DNA of 64,000 bases from Bacteroidia bacterium (GCA_026391295.1 JAPLDS010000020.1:1-64000); one strand, 5' to 3'. Positions 46,205 to 57,457 are shown, counted from the stretch's first letter. Translations and numbers: made by a program. Notes: generated by a model not told the origin, from the sequence alone.

Positions 46205-49012
46205 TTAGCTTAACTTGTCTTTTAAATATTGACCAGTATAAGATTCTTTGCATCGTGCCAAATCATCTGGAGTTCCTTCAAAGACTTTATACCCCCCTTT
46301 TTCTCCACCCTCTGGACCTAAATCAATAACCCAATCGGCAACTTTTATAACCTCCGTATTGTGCTCTATAATTAATACAGTATGGCCCCTAGAGATCAAG
46401 GCATGGATCGCATCGAGTAGCTTTCGAATGTCATGAAAATGTAAGCCAGTCGTTGGTTCGTCAAATATAAATAGGGTAGGGGTATCCCGCTCTTTCGCTA
46501 GGAATGAGGCAAGCTTAATACGTTGACTTTCTCCACCTGAAAGTGTGCTTGATGATTGTCCTAACTTTACATAGCCTAGTCCAACATCGGCTAATGGTGC
46601 CAACTTCTTTGCAATTTTTTGACCATCCTGTTTATCTGCCTTGTTGAAAAATACAATGGCTTCATCAACAGTCATCTCCAGCAAGTCAAAGATGCTTTTT
46701 TCTTTGAATTTGACATCTAATACATCGGCTTTAAACCGTTTCCCATTGCAACTTTCACATGTTAAATGGATATCAGCCATAAACTGCATCTCAACTTTTA
46801 TCTCACCTTCCCCTTGACATTCATCGCATCGACCACCATCAATGTTGAATGAAAAATGTGAGGCAGTAAATCCATTGATTTTTGATGCTTGCTGCTCTGC
46901 ATATAATTTACGAATATCATCGTACGTCTTGAGATATGTCACAGGATTTGATCGCGAGGATTTTCCTATTGGATTTTGATCAACAAACTCTACAGCTGTA
47001 ACTAAAGCTAGGTCACCTTGGAGCCTTGTATGATCTCCAGTCTTCTCTCCATATTCCCCCAAATATTTATTTAAAGCTGGATAGAGAATTTTTTTAACTA
47101 ACGAAGATTTACCTGATCCACTTACGCCAGTTACAACAGTTAGGGTGTTCAAGGGAAACTTAACATCAATACCCTTTAAATTATTCTCTCTGGCTCCAGT
47201 AATCTCTAAGTAGTTATTCCATTTCCGCCGATTAATTGGCAGTGCTATTTTTTGCGCTCCATTCAGATATTGAGCCGTTAAACTTGTTGTGTTTGAGACT
47301 AATTCTTTGTGAGAACCTTGGAATACAACCTCTCCACCATCCCTGCCTGCTAAGGGACCAATGTCGATAATCATATCTGCTTCACGAATAATCTCTTCGT
47401 CGTGTTCGACAATAATGACCGTATTGCCTAAGTCTTTTAGTTTGTGAAGTACTTTAATGAGTCGGGATGTATCTCTTGAATGCAAGCCAATTGAAGGCTC
47501 ATCAAGGATGTACATCGAGCCAACCAAACTGCTTCCCAGTGATGTTGCTAAATTAATTCGTTGCGACTCACCACCCGATAAAGAGGCCGAAAGACGATTC
47601 AACGTTAGGTAACCTAATCCCACATCACATAGAAACTCAATCCGATTGTTTATCTCAATCAATAATCGGTCAGAAACTGTTTTGTCGTGATCTGATAATT
47701 TTAGGTTCTTGAAGAATGAACTTAGTTGATCGACTGGTTGAACTACCAACTCAGAGATCGCTTTTCCTCCAATTTTAATGTAAGAGGCTTCTTTTTTTAG
47801 TCGAGTTCCTTCGCACTCTGGACATATTGTTTTGCCCCTGTACCGCGAAAGCATCACTCGGTATTGAATCTTATAAGACTGTTCTTCTATAAATTTAAAG
47901 AATTTATTAAGTCCTTCAAAGTGTTCGTTTCCAGTCCAAAGAACTCTTTTTTGATCATTCGTTAAATCGTAATAAGGGGTATGGATCGGAAAATTAAACT
48001 TATCTGATTTTAGAATTAATAGGTCTTTCCATTCACCCATCTTTTCACCTTTCCAACAGACAATGGCATCGGCAAATATGGACAACGACTTATTCGGGAT
48101 GACTAAGTCTTCGTCAATGCCAATTGTTTTGCCGTAGCCTTCGCAGATTGGACAGGCACCTATTGGATTATTAAAGCTAAATGAGTGTAAGGTGGGTTCT
48201 TCGAAAACGATCCCTTCTGCTTCAAATTTATTTGAAAAATTTAATAATATCTCTTCCGTTTCTGATGTTACTCGAACGATGCATTCCCCTTTGCCTTCGT
48301 AAAAGGCGGTTTGTATAGAATCGGCAGCTCTACTTTGAAGATCCTCATCATCAGATACAGCGAACCTGTCGATGACAAGATTCATCACTTTTAGATTTTT
48401 TTCAGTCTGAAGAGCCTGGTGTAAATCAGCAATTCGAATTACTTCATTTTTTATTTCAACCCTAGAAAATCCTTGCTGCTGTAATAACTCAGCTTCTTGC
48501 TCAAGTGTTCTTTCTTTGGTGATCTTAAATGGAGCTAGGAGTATGATTTTCGTCCCAGTTGGATAGGCAAAAATAGCCTTGACAACATCGCTTACTTCAT
48601 GTCTTATAACTTCTTTGCCCGATATTGGTGAATATGTTCTACCAACCCTTGCATAAAGTAATTTAAGATAATCATAGATTTCAGTTGACGTTCCAACCGT
48701 TGAACGGGGATTCCGGGTGTTTACTTTTTGCTCAATGGCAATGGCTGGTGGAATACCTTTAATGTAATCCACGTCTGGCTTATCCATTCGGCCAAGGAAT
48801 TGACGCGCATAAGAAGATAGGCTTTCAACATAGCGCCGTTGTCCCTCGGCATAAAGCGTATCGAAGGCTAAAGATGACTTTCCAGATCCGGAGAGCCCAG
48901 TAATAACAACTAATTGATTTCTTGGGATCTGAAGATCGATATTTTTAAGGTTGTGAACTCTTGCTCCCTTAATATCAATGTATTGATTGCTAGTATTTTT
49001 AATTTTCTTCAA
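46205..49012 (-). CDS. uvrA: Excinuclease ABC subunit A
   Basis: VVITGLSGSGKSSLAFDTLYAEGQRRYVESLSSYARQFLGRM; two ABC signatures (LSGGESQRINLATSL, LSGGESQRIKLASFL); zinc motifs CDECQGEGEIKVEMQF and CESCNGKRF. Confidence 0.97.
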   Translation of the reverse strand: MKKIKNTSNQYIDIKGARVHNLKNIDLQIPRNQLVVITGLSGSGKSSLAFDTLYAEGQRRYVESLSSYARQFLGRMDKPDVDYIKGIPPAIAIEQKVNTRNPRSTVGTSTEIYDYLKLLYARVGRTYSPISGKEVIRHEVSDVVKAIFAYPTGTKIILLAPFKITKERTLEQEAELLQQQGFSRVEIKNEVIRIADLHQALQTEKNLKVMNLVIDRFAVSDDEDLQSRAADSIQTAFYEGKGECIVRVTSETEEILLNFSNKFEAEGIVFEEPTLHSFSFNNPIGACPICEGYGKTIGIDEDLVIPNKSLSIFADAIVCWKGEKMGEWKDLLILKSDKFNFPIHTPYYDLTNDQKRVLWTGNEHFEGLNKFFKFIEEQSYKIQYRVMLSRYRGKTICPECEGTRLKKEASYIKIGGKAISELVVQPVDQLSSFFKNLKLSDHDKTVSDRLLIEINNRIEFLCDVGLGYLTLNRLSASLSGGESQRINLATSLGSSLVGSMYILDEPSIGLHSRDTSRLIKVLHKLKDLGNTVIIVEHDEEIIREADMIIDIGPLAGRDGGEVVFQGSHKELVSNTTSLTAQYLNGAQKIALPINRRKWNNYLEITGARENNLKGIDVKFPLNTLTVVTGVSGSGKSSLVKKILYPALNKYLGEYGEKTGDHTRLQGDLALVTAVEFVDQNPIGKSSRSNPVTYLKTYDDIRKLYAEQQASKINGFTASHFSFNIDGGRCDECQGEGEIKVEMQFMADIHLTCESCNGKRFKADVLDVKFKEKSIFDLLEMTVDEAIVFFNKADKQDGQKIAKKLAPLADVGLGYVKLGQSSSTLSGGESQRIKLASFLAKERDTPTLFIFDEPTTGLHFHDIRKLLDAIHALISRGHTVLIIEHNTEVIKVADWVIDLGPEGGEKGGYKVFEGTPDDLARCKESYTGQYLKDKLS

Positions 49013-49373
49013 CTCTTTTGTGTATCAAATTTTCAACCTACAAATTTACAAATACTTTCTTCGCAAATTAGATACCCAAATGGTTTTTATTGCTCTTGAA
49101 TAGTTCGATTAGAGAGATTGTTATTTGATAGAACTAAGTACTGAAATTTGAAGTTTGGATTTGCGATTATACTGACCTTAATTGGTTGAAAATTATTGAT
49201 TTATAATTAAGCGTATGGTGTCGAGGCTGATTTTAATCCATTCATGTTAATTCTAATTCGAAAAGTTGAACTAAATTCTAGTTTATTGAGGATGTTTTTA
49301 TCGGGGGATTGACTATTTTTGAGCTCGTTTTCAATACATGAAATTATTCGTAGATAGGGAGTAAATATTATAT

Positions 49374-50279
49374 ATGGAGCAGTATAGCATAAATCATTTA
49401 AGAGAGCTTGAAGCAGAATCTATTTTTGTTCTTCGTGAAGTAGCAGCGCAATTTGAGAAGCCTGTTATGTTATTTTCAGGAGGTAAAGATTCAATTGTAA
49501 TGTTTCATTTGGCTTGGAAGGCGTTTCATCCTTTAAAGGTTCCGTTTCCTTTAATGCATATTGATACTGGTCATAACTTTGAAGAGACAATAAAATACAG
49601 AGATGATTTAGCTGAGAAAACAGGTACTCGTCTGATCGTTAAATATGTACAAGATTCAATTGATTCAGGTAGAGCTGTCGAAGAGAAAGGATTAAACGCA
49701 AGTCGTAATGTCCTTCAAACTGTCACCTTACTTGACGCTCTTGAAGAGTTGAAATTTGATTGTGCCATGGGCGGCGGTCGTCGCGACGAGGAGAAAGCTC
49801 GCGCTAAAGAACGGTTCTTCTCTCATCGGGATGAGTTTGGTCAATGGGATCCTAAAAATCAACGCCCCGAGTTATGGAATCTTTTCTGTGGAGCTAAAGA
49901 GATTGGCGAACATTTTCGTGTATTCCCAATAAGCAATTGGACTGAAATGGATGTTTGGCAATATATTCTCTTGGAAAACATCCCCATGCCAAGTCTTTAT
50001 TTCACGCATGAGCGTGAAGTTTTTTGTCGGGATGGTGCATGGATGGCAAGTGCCTCGTTTATGCAGTTAAAACCTAATGAAAAATTGGAAGTTCGTAAAG
50101 TTCGTTGCCGTACAATTGGAGATATCACTTGTACGGGAGTGACACTATCAGAAGCCAATTCGTTGGAAGAAATTATTCAAGAAGTAGCCGCCAGTCGTGT
50201 TACAGAACGTGGAAGCCGTTCCGATGATAAGCGCTCTGAAGCAGCGATGGAAGATCGCAAGCGCGAAGGTTATTTTTAA
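49374..50279 (+). CDS. cysD: Sulfate adenylyltransferase subunit 2
   Basis: LRELEAESIFVLREVAAQFEKPVMLFSGGKDSIVMFHLAWKAF, AMGGGRRDEEKARAKER, C-terminal SDDKRSEAAMEDRKREGYF. Confidence 0.96.
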   Translation: MEQYSINHLRELEAESIFVLREVAAQFEKPVMLFSGGKDSIVMFHLAWKAFHPLKVPFPLMHIDTGHNFEETIKYRDDLAEKTGTRLIVKYVQDSIDSGRAVEEKGLNASRNVLQTVTLLDALEELKFDCAMGGGRRDEEKARAKERFFSHRDEFGQWDPKNQRPELWNLFCGAKEIGEHFRVFPISNWTEMDVWQYILLENIPMPSLYFTHEREVFCRDGAWMASASFMQLKPNEKLEVRKVRCRTIGDITCTGVTLSEANSLEEIIQEVAASRVTERGSRSDDKRSEAAMEDRKREGYF

Positions 50280-50297
50280 TTATACATTACAAAGAAT

Positions 50298-51462
50298 ATG
50301 TCTGGAAAAGATCACGGATATCTTGATATGGAATTGCTGCGATTTACCACTGCAGGAAGTGTTGATGATGGTAAAAGCACCTTGATTGGTCGACTATTGT
50401 ATGATAGCAAAGCCATCTTTGAAGATCAGATGGAGGCTTTAGAACAAGCAAGTATCAGCAGAGGGGGAGAAGAGGTTAACTTAGCCTTGCTTACTGATGG
50501 ATTAAGAGCAGAACGCGAACAAGGTATTACTATTGATGTGGCCTATCGTTATTTCGCCACTCCGAAAAGAAAATTTATTATTGCGGATACCCCGGGGCAT
50601 ATTCAGTATACTCGGAATATGGTCACAGGTGCCTCGACAGCTAATGCAGCGGTTATTCTTATCGATGCTCGAAACGGTGTAATCGAGCAGACTCGTCGTC
50701 ATGCTTATATTGCCGCCTTGCTGAATATACCGCATATTTTGGTCTGTGTTAATAAAATGGATCTAGTCGATTTTAGCGAAGATGTTTTTAATCGAATAAA
50801 ATTAGATTTTCAGGACGTAGCGAGTCGTTTAGATGCACAGGATATCCATTTCTTACCCATCAGCGCTAAATTAGGCGATAATGTAGTGGATGCTTCTCAA
50901 AATATGCCTTGGTATACCGGTGATACATTTCTAGGTTTACTAGAAGCATTACCTGTTGGCCAGGATTGGAATCTAAATGATCCTCGTAGCTCTTCCTGGT
51001 GGATTAAAAACGACTATTGAGGCCATTGACTTTGCTGGTGAGAGCCTAGATTATGCTTTCCCTCCGCAGTCGGTAACGATTCGTCTGAAAGATGAAATTG
51101 ACGTTAGTAGAGGATCGATGATCGTGGATGCGAAAAATCAACCACAGCAGTCTCAGGAGATTGACCTAATGGTTTGTTGGTTAAATGAGAAGCCTTTGGT
51201 TGTTAAAGGTAAATACCAGATTAAGCACAACTCAAATGAGATGCGTGGAATCATTACAGAGGTGAAGTATAAAGTGAATATCAATACGATCGAAGAGATT
51301 CATGATGATTTGAGCGTTGGGTTAAATCAAATAGCTAGAATAACAATAAAAACGACTAAGCCATTATTCTTTGATTCCTATAAGAAGAACAGAGATACTG
51401 GAAGTTTAATAATTATTGATGAAGGGACAAATAATGTCGTCGGTGCAGGTATGATCTTGTAG
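50298..51462 (+). pseudogene. cysN: Sulfate adenylyltransferase subunit 1, apparently disrupted by an internal deletion plus frameshift near 50982-50990
   Basis: Frame 1 (50298..51020) carries [42 protein letters not shown] up to WNLNDPR; frame 2 (50977..51462) resumes at [47 protein letters not shown] through IDEGTNNVVGAGMIL. The intervening FPVQYV...GYAG...-like segment of CysN is absent. Confidence 0.8.
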
Positions 51463-51477
51463 TTGATAAGTTACAAT

Positions 51478-51516
51478 AAAAAAAAGAGGAGCTAAAAAAA
51501 TAGCTCCTCTTTTTTT
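51478..51516 (+). terminator. Terminator hairpin between convergent cysN and OmpP1-like gene; symmetric
   Basis: AAAAAAGAGGAGCTA-AAAAAA-TAGCTCCTCTTTTTT. Confidence 0.88.
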
Positions 51517-51535
51517 GTTGAATCTGACTTCGAAT

Positions 51536-53044
51536 TTATAATTTAATTCCTAAAGTGACCATCAATTCACTTCTGTTATTTTGATATTTTACAGGGTCAA
51601 TGCTTGGGTAGATAAAGTTGTATTGAGTTTTTTGAGCGAGGCTATATGAAACATCAATAGAGATATTTTCTATGCGATAGCCAATCCCTGCATTGATTGT
51701 GTGATAGCTAAATTTATTGTTTGGCAGCGCATCGGTAGATCTTGAGACAAATGGATTGCCAAAAAGCTCATATCCCGCGCGTAAATAAACCGAATCTGCT
51801 GGCTTGTATTCTCCCCCAATTCGGATGTTCTTAACTGAGTTGTAAGTTTGTTGGATATCCGTATTTTCAGATGAAAAAGCATATCCATCTCTGCCACTCA
51901 TATACTCTATTTTGTTGTAACTAACATTTTCATAATCCAACGATATCATCCCTTTTTTCTCGAATTGATAAGCAATGCTTCCAATTAGTCGAGTTGGGGT
52001 ATTCATCTTGTAGCCATAGTCCCCTAGTGGAGACTCTGCTTTATGCCCGCCATTGGCATCTGCACTAACTCCAGTTAGGTTAGAAGACATTACAGCGCTG
52101 TAGTTCTCTTTAAAGTTGAAATAGGTAGGAGTATGTAAGGCGAATCCAAGACGCAAGGAATTTGATGGCTTATAAATAGCGCCAATTTTTAAATTATATC
52201 CCATGCCTCTGGTACTTGCTGAATTCGAATAATCAAATCGACCAAATGCTCCGCCTTCTGAATAGTTGGAGACTTCATTGTAATATAGGTCTTGCATGCC
52301 TAAGGTAGCACCTAAATAGAGTTTATGATTGATATTAAAGGCTGATGAAAATACATATTCATTTAAGAATCCTTCTTTCGTAACCGTTAAGTTTTGATTG
52401 ACAAGTTCATCTGAATATAAAATAGACTGGTACTGATTTCCAACTCCACTTAAATTCGGATTTGACACGTCAATTAAGTAGTTTTCCCAAGCTAACTTGC
52501 TTTCCCAGGGAATTGATCCGTTATCGTAAGGGTTATTTTCATCATATAAACTACTACTCATTATCCCATTTGTGTTATCCGCAAATAGATCCATGCGTGA
52601 ATGGGGTGATCCGTTTTTGCTCACTGAGATGGATTGATTAAAGTTCGCTAGTTTATTGAATCCAACTCCAAAATTAATGGAGATTAACCCTGTATTTTCT
52701 TCTTGCAGGGGATTGGTGAAAACATAACCTAGATTAGTGAAATTCATTGAGGTGTTCCTAGCGGATGATTTTTGACCTTGGTATTCAGAGTTCACATTAT
52801 TCATACCTAGAACATTCAAGGTTGTAGATAACTCAGGTCGGAGATAGATAGCCAGTCCAGCTGGGTTTATACTTAAGGTTGAGAAGTCTCCACCGATTGC
52901 ACCAACTGCATTCCCCATCGCTTTTGAACGTGCTGTTGAGCCAAAATTTTGTTGTGAGAAGAGTAATGCTTGGTCAACATACTGGCCAAATGAATGAGCC
53001 ATAATGCCAGCGGATAGAATTAGTGTAAGTAATATTCGTTTCAT
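51536..53044 (-). CDS. OmpP1/FadL-like outer-membrane protein
   Basis: Signal peptide; DQALLFSQQNFGSTARSKAMGNAVGAIGGDFSTLSINPAGLAIY typical of OmpP1/FadL family; beta-barrel C-terminus. Confidence 0.8.
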   Translation of the reverse strand: MKRILLTLILSAGIMAHSFGQYVDQALLFSQQNFGSTARSKAMGNAVGAIGGDFSTLSINPAGLAIYLRPELSTTLNVLGMNNVNSEYQGQKSSARNTSMNFTNLGYVFTNPLQEENTGLISINFGVGFNKLANFNQSISVSKNGSPHSRMDLFADNTNGIMSSSLYDENNPYDNGSIPWESKLAWENYLIDVSNPNLSGVGNQYQSILYSDELVNQNLTVTKEGFLNEYVFSSAFNINHKLYLGATLGMQDLYYNEVSNYSEGGAFGRFDYSNSASTRGMGYNLKIGAIYKPSNSLRLGFALHTPTYFNFKENYSAVMSSNLTGVSADANGGHKAESPLGDYGYKMNTPTRLIGSIAYQFEKKGMISLDYENVSYNKIEYMSGRDGYAFSSENTDIQQTYNSVKNIRIGGEYKPADSVYLRAGYELFGNPFVSRSTDALPNNKFSYHTINAGIGYRIENISIDVSYSLAQKTQYNFIYPSIDPVKYQNNRSELMVTLGIKL

Positions 53045-53089
53045 ATCGTTTATCGATTTTCGTTTTTCTTTAACTGCTTGGATTATTAT

Positions 53090-54484
53090 TTAGTGTCTGC
53101 GGCCGCCACCGCCACCACCGCCACCGCCAGCATTTCCGCCCCCAGAGAACGATCCTCCACCGCCACCGCCGCCGGTTGAAATATTGCTTCTAGCTGGTGC
53201 CGAATAGGTCGGTGTTTGACCTGTTGAATAGCTACTTCGTATGGTGCTTCCAGTGCTACTTCCACCACTGCGTGAACCTTGGCTAGGCGCAGCTATACGA
53301 CTAGATCCACGATTGTAAGTGCTACCTACAGAAGAACTTCCTGGGCTATAGGTTCCATTCGACCCTTGCGGTCTAGCGTATTGGCGAGATACCCCACTAT
53401 TGTAACTTCCTTGAACATTTGATCTAGGTCTTGAATAGGTGGGAGTGTATCTTGAAGAGCCATAGGTAGATCCTTGCGTTCTCACATTTCCATTGCTTTG
53501 ACCTACTGATTGTGTTCTCCGTAAATTAGTAAGTGTTTGTCCACTTCTGCCAGACACAGACTGTCCTGTGCCATTAATGACTGCACTTTTAGTTCCATTT
53601 GGACTAACTGTGTATCGCGTTCCTGCTTGTCTTGATGAGCCAGTTAGATTCGTTCCGTTAATAACATTGGTATTGCTTCTGCCTCCTCTTGATGAGCCTA
53701 TCATTGATCGACTAATACTATTTCTTCCGGAATAAGTTCCTGCTTGTGAGTTGCGGCTAAATCCAGTTAGACCCATGCTGCTCGCACCACCTCTTCCGGC
53801 AGCATTTTGACGTCCATAATAGCGATCACGGTAATCACCGTTTCGGTAATTGCCATACCCGTAGTTGTTACCCCAGTACATGTTTGACATTCCCCAGCCG
53901 CCATAATAGGGACTGTAATATCCACCATATCCAAATCCACCGTAGCCAAATCCACCGTAGCCATAACTGCCATAGCCAAAACCGCCATACCAGTTATTAT
54001 AGCCAAAAGCACCATAGAGCGCTCCAACGCCTAATCCCCATCCAAAACCAAAGCCTGGAGAGTAGTAGGAATCCCAATAAGGGTCGTAGGCATACGGATT
54101 ATAAAATGTGCGAATGCGCATCGTATAATCTAATTCTTCGGGTTCTTCGTAACCGTTGATGTAATTATTAGAATCGTCAATTTGATCCGCATCTTGATTA
54201 TTTGCCTGGTTGTCATTTAAGGTATTTGCTTGATTATTAGAATTCTTGTCTGAGAAATAGTTGTCGACAATTTTTCCAGCTTCTTCTTGACGTATCCCAG
54301 AAATAGTACCCGCACGTTTAATTTCATGCGGCTTATTTGGCGAGTCACTAACAATCACAGGGGCATGATCACCAGGGGAGAAATAGGCATCATCGACAAA
54401 AGGCCCAGTGGTTATCATATTTCCAGTCGTACAAGCACTTGCAAGAAGTGCAATGAATGACAGCAGTTTGAGATTTGTTTTCAT
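53090..54484 (-). CDS. Lipoprotein with Tyr/Gly repeat region, Ser/Arg/Gly-rich low-complexity region and poly-Gly C-terminus
   Basis: ATG 54484 preferred (MKTNLKLLSFIALLASACTTGN lipobox); YGGFGYGSYGYGGFGYGGFGYGGYYSPYYGG repeats; GGGGGGGSFSGGGNAGGGGGGGGGRRH tail. Confidence 0.75.
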   Translation of the reverse strand: MKTNLKLLSFIALLASACTTGNMITTGPFVDDAYFSPGDHAPVIVSDSPNKPHEIKRAGTISGIRQEEAGKIVDNYFSDKNSNNQANTLNDNQANNQDADQIDDSNNYINGYEEPEELDYTMRIRTFYNPYAYDPYWDSYYSPGFGFGWGLGVGALYGAFGYNNWYGGFGYGSYGYGGFGYGGFGYGGYYSPYYGGWGMSNMYWGNNYGYGNYRNGDYRDRYYGRQNAAGRGGASSMGLTGFSRNSQAGTYSGRNSISRSMIGSSRGGRSNTNVINGTNLTGSSRQAGTRYTVSPNGTKSAVINGTGQSVSGRSGQTLTNLRRTQSVGQSNGNVRTQGSTYGSSRYTPTYSRPRSNVQGSYNSGVSRQYARPQGSNGTYSPGSSSVGSTYNRGSSRIAAPSQGSRSGGSSTGSTIRSSYSTGQTPTYSAPARSNISTGGGGGGGSFSGGGNAGGGGGGGGGRRH

Positions 54485-54583
54485 GATTTGTTCTCCTTTA
54501 TATTTAAATATCCCAGAACTTTTAGTTATTTTGTGGGATAAAATTATCATTTAATAAGCAAATACTATACCAAAAAATAAGTA

Positions 54584-56059
54584 ATGGCAAAAGTTCTCAC
54601 ATCTAAGGCAGAAAATTATTCACAGTGGTACAATGATCTAGTCTCAAAAGCAGACTTAGCAGAAAATTCAGCTGTTCGTGGTTGTATGGTAATCAAGCCG
54701 TATGGCTATGCTATATGGGAGAAAATGCAAGCTCAGCTAGATAAGATGTTTAAAGATACGGGCCATGTGAATGCTTACTTTCCTTTATTTATTCCTAAAT
54801 CATTTTTTTCTAAAGAGGCAGCCCATGTTGATGGATTTGCAAAGGAATGCGCCGTGGTTACCCATTATCGTTTGATGAATGATCCGGATGGCAAGGGTGT
54901 AGTGGTAGATCCTGACGCAAAATTAGAAGAAGAGCTCATAATTCGTCCAACTTCTGAAACCATTATCTGGAGTACCTATAAAAATTGGATCCAATCGTAT
55001 CGTGATCTTCCGATACTTTGTAACCAATGGGCCAATGTTGTGCGTTGGGAAATGCGTACAAGAATGTTTCTTCGGACTACTGAGTTTTTATGGCAAGAGG
55101 GTCATACAGCTCACGAAACGGCTGAAGAGGCATTGGCTGAGACTACACAAATGATCAATGTCTATGCTAGCTTTGCGGAGGATTTTATGGCTATTCCTGT
55201 CATCAAGGGAGCTAAATCAGCCAATGAGCGATTTGCCGGAGCACTTGAAACCTATACTATTGAGGCATTAATGCAGGATGGAAAAGCATTACAGTCAGGT
55301 ACATCACATTTTTTAGGTCAGAATTTTGCCAAGGCTTTTGATGTTCAATTCGCGAATCGTGATGGCAAATTAGATTATGTCTGGGCCTCTTCTTGGGGTG
55401 TTTCAACTAGACTTATTGGAGCTTTAATCATGGCTCACTCTGATGATAACGGTTTAGTCCTTCCTCCGAAATTAGCTCCTTATCAGGTTGTTATAGTTCC
55501 AATCTATAAAAACGATGAACAGCTGGCCGAAATTTCTGTTAAGGCTGATGAGATTGTTGCAAAATTGAAAGCTCGCGGAATTAGTGTGAAGTACGACAAT
55601 CGTGATTCACAAAGACCGGGATGGAAATTTGCCGAATATGAACTTAAAGGTGTACCTGTACGATTAGCAATTGGACCACGCGATTTGGAAAATGGTTCAA
55701 TCGAAGTTGCTCGTCGTGATACATTAGAAAAATCAATCGAACAATTAGAGAATATCGACCAGTTTGTAGCCGATTTATTAGATAAAATTCAAGAAAACAT
55801 ATACAATAAGGCTTTCCAATTTAGAGAAGAGAACACCACTAAAGTAGATTCTTATGATCAATTTAAAGATCTATTAGTCACCAAGGGTGGATTTTTTCTG
55901 GCACATTGGGATGGCACGGTTGAGACTGAATTGAAAATCAAGGAGGAGACTAAAGCGACAATTCGCTGTATCCCTTTTGATGGGGCTAAAGAGGAGGGCA
56001 AATGTATGGTTACAGGTAAACCTAGCTCTCAGCGCGTGATTTTTGCGTTGGCCTACTAA
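54584..56059 (+). CDS. proS: Prolyl-tRNA synthetase (archaeal/eukaryotic-type, ~491 aa)
   Basis: [94 protein letters not shown]. Confidence 0.97.
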   Translation: MAKVLTSKAENYSQWYNDLVSKADLAENSAVRGCMVIKPYGYAIWEKMQAQLDKMFKDTGHVNAYFPLFIPKSFFSKEAAHVDGFAKECAVVTHYRLMNDPDGKGVVVDPDAKLEEELIIRPTSETIIWSTYKNWIQSYRDLPILCNQWANVVRWEMRTRMFLRTTEFLWQEGHTAHETAEEALAETTQMINVYASFAEDFMAIPVIKGAKSANERFAGALETYTIEALMQDGKALQSGTSHFLGQNFAKAFDVQFANRDGKLDYVWASSWGVSTRLIGALIMAHSDDNGLVLPPKLAPYQVVIVPIYKNDEQLAEISVKADEIVAKLKARGISVKYDNRDSQRPGWKFAEYELKGVPVRLAIGPRDLENGSIEVARRDTLEKSIEQLENIDQFVADLLDKIQENIYNKAFQFREENTTKVDSYDQFKDLLVTKGGFFLAHWDGTVETELKIKEETKATIRCIPFDGAKEEGKCMVTGKPSSQRVIFALAY

Positions 56060-56124
56060 TTTTTTTGGAGGGTCAAAAGTCAATAAGCTAAACTAGTTTC
56101 TAAATCGAATAGGATTTGTCTACT

Positions 56125-57360
56125 ATGGAGAAAAATGTTGTAGAGCGCTTTATTCGCTACGTAAAATACGATACGTGTTCAGATTCAGTGAGTGGCAAAA
56201 CACCTAGTACCGATACTCAACGCGAGTTTGCACTGGCTCTTGCTGCCGAACTAAAAGAGATCGGATTAGCCGATGTCAAAGTCGATATGTGGAGTTATGT
56301 TTATGCTACTTTGCCTTCGAATATGGTAATACAAACACCTGTGGTGGGTTTTGTCTCACATATGGATACTAGTCCAGACTATACGGGCAAAAATGTATCT
56401 CCTCAATTGGTGCCAGATTACAATGGAGGCGATATATTGCTCAATAAGGAATCCAACATTGTCCTTTCTCCAGATGTTTTTCCTGAATTAAACAAGTATG
56501 TGGGTCAGCAGTTGATTGTGACCAATGGTAAAACCCTTTTAGGTGCTGATGATAAAGCCGGAATAGCTGAGATTATTACTGCCATGGAATATTTGGTAAA
56601 TCACCCAGAGATAAAGCATGGTCAAGTTAAAATTGCTTTTACTCCTGATGAAGAGATTGGTGAGGGAGCCGACCATTTTAATGTAGCTGATTTTGGCGCT
56701 CATTTTGCCTATACCATCGATGGAGGGGAGATAGGAGAACTGGAGTATGAGAATTTCAATGCCTCAGGTGTAAAGATTGTTATTCATGGATCGAGTGTTC
56801 ATCCTGGTTATGCCAAAGAAAAAATGAAAAATTCTGTGACCATCGGTAATAAATTGCTCGCTATGGTGCCTAATTTTGAAGTTCCAGAACATACAGATGG
56901 ATACCAAGGCTTTTACCATGTAACTCGAATAAATGGGTCTGTTGAACATACTGAAATTGAATTTATAATTCGTGACTTTACCCTGGCAGGACTGAACGAT
57001 CGCAAAAAACTACTCAAATCAGTGGTCGGTATGATAAATGCTGAATTTGGTGAAAATACAGCTGAACTTGCTATCAAAGATCAGTATTTCAATATGCGTG
57101 AGAAAATTGAGCCTGTGAAATATATTGTCGACTTAGCCGAGCAAGCTATGTTAGAAGCCGGTGTGACCCCTAAGATTGTTCCAATTAGGGGAGGAACCGA
57201 TGGTTCTCGATTGTCTTTTATGGGACTTCCTTGTCCAAATATATTTGCTGGAGGTCATAATTTCCATGGCAAATATGAATACATCCCTACACCATCAATG
57301 GCCAAAGCGTGCGAGGTGATCGTTCGCATCGTTGAAAAAGTTGGATTATTGAGTATCTAA
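56125..57360 (+). CDS. pepT: Peptidase T (tripeptide aminopeptidase)
   Basis: FIRYVKYDTCSDS, GFVSHMDTSPDYTGKNVSPQ, LLGADDKAGIAEI, FTPDEEIGEGADHF, PIRGGTDGSRLSFMGLPCPNIFAGGHNFHGKYEYI; ATG 56125. Confidence 0.96.
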   Translation: MEKNVVERFIRYVKYDTCSDSVSGKTPSTDTQREFALALAAELKEIGLADVKVDMWSYVYATLPSNMVIQTPVVGFVSHMDTSPDYTGKNVSPQLVPDYNGGDILLNKESNIVLSPDVFPELNKYVGQQLIVTNGKTLLGADDKAGIAEIITAMEYLVNHPEIKHGQVKIAFTPDEEIGEGADHFNVADFGAHFAYTIDGGEIGELEYENFNASGVKIVIHGSSVHPGYAKEKMKNSVTIGNKLLAMVPNFEVPEHTDGYQGFYHVTRINGSVEHTEIEFIIRDFTLAGLNDRKKLLKSVVGMINAEFGENTAELAIKDQYFNMREKIEPVKYIVDLAEQAMLEAGVTPKIVPIRGGTDGSRLSFMGLPCPNIFAGGHNFHGKYEYIPTPSMAKACEVIVRIVEKVGLLSI

Positions 57361-57457
57361 TCTTTTTTAGCGTTATCTTTAATCTTTAGGAAGCTGAATT
57401 TAAGAGAGGTTTTGTCTTTTAAGCTTTTTTACACCTTTAGTCGAAAATTAAATACCA

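Noticed and set aside
53086-53268. 60-aa minus-strand ORF overlapping the poly-Gly tail
   Set aside because: Alternate frame of GGN repeats (Val/Ala-rich); no support.
53767-54159. Overlapping ORFs (53767..54027 - and 53884..54159 +) in the Gly/Tyr-rich gene
   Set aside because: Alternate-frame translations of tandem repeats; repetitive composition explains the open frames.
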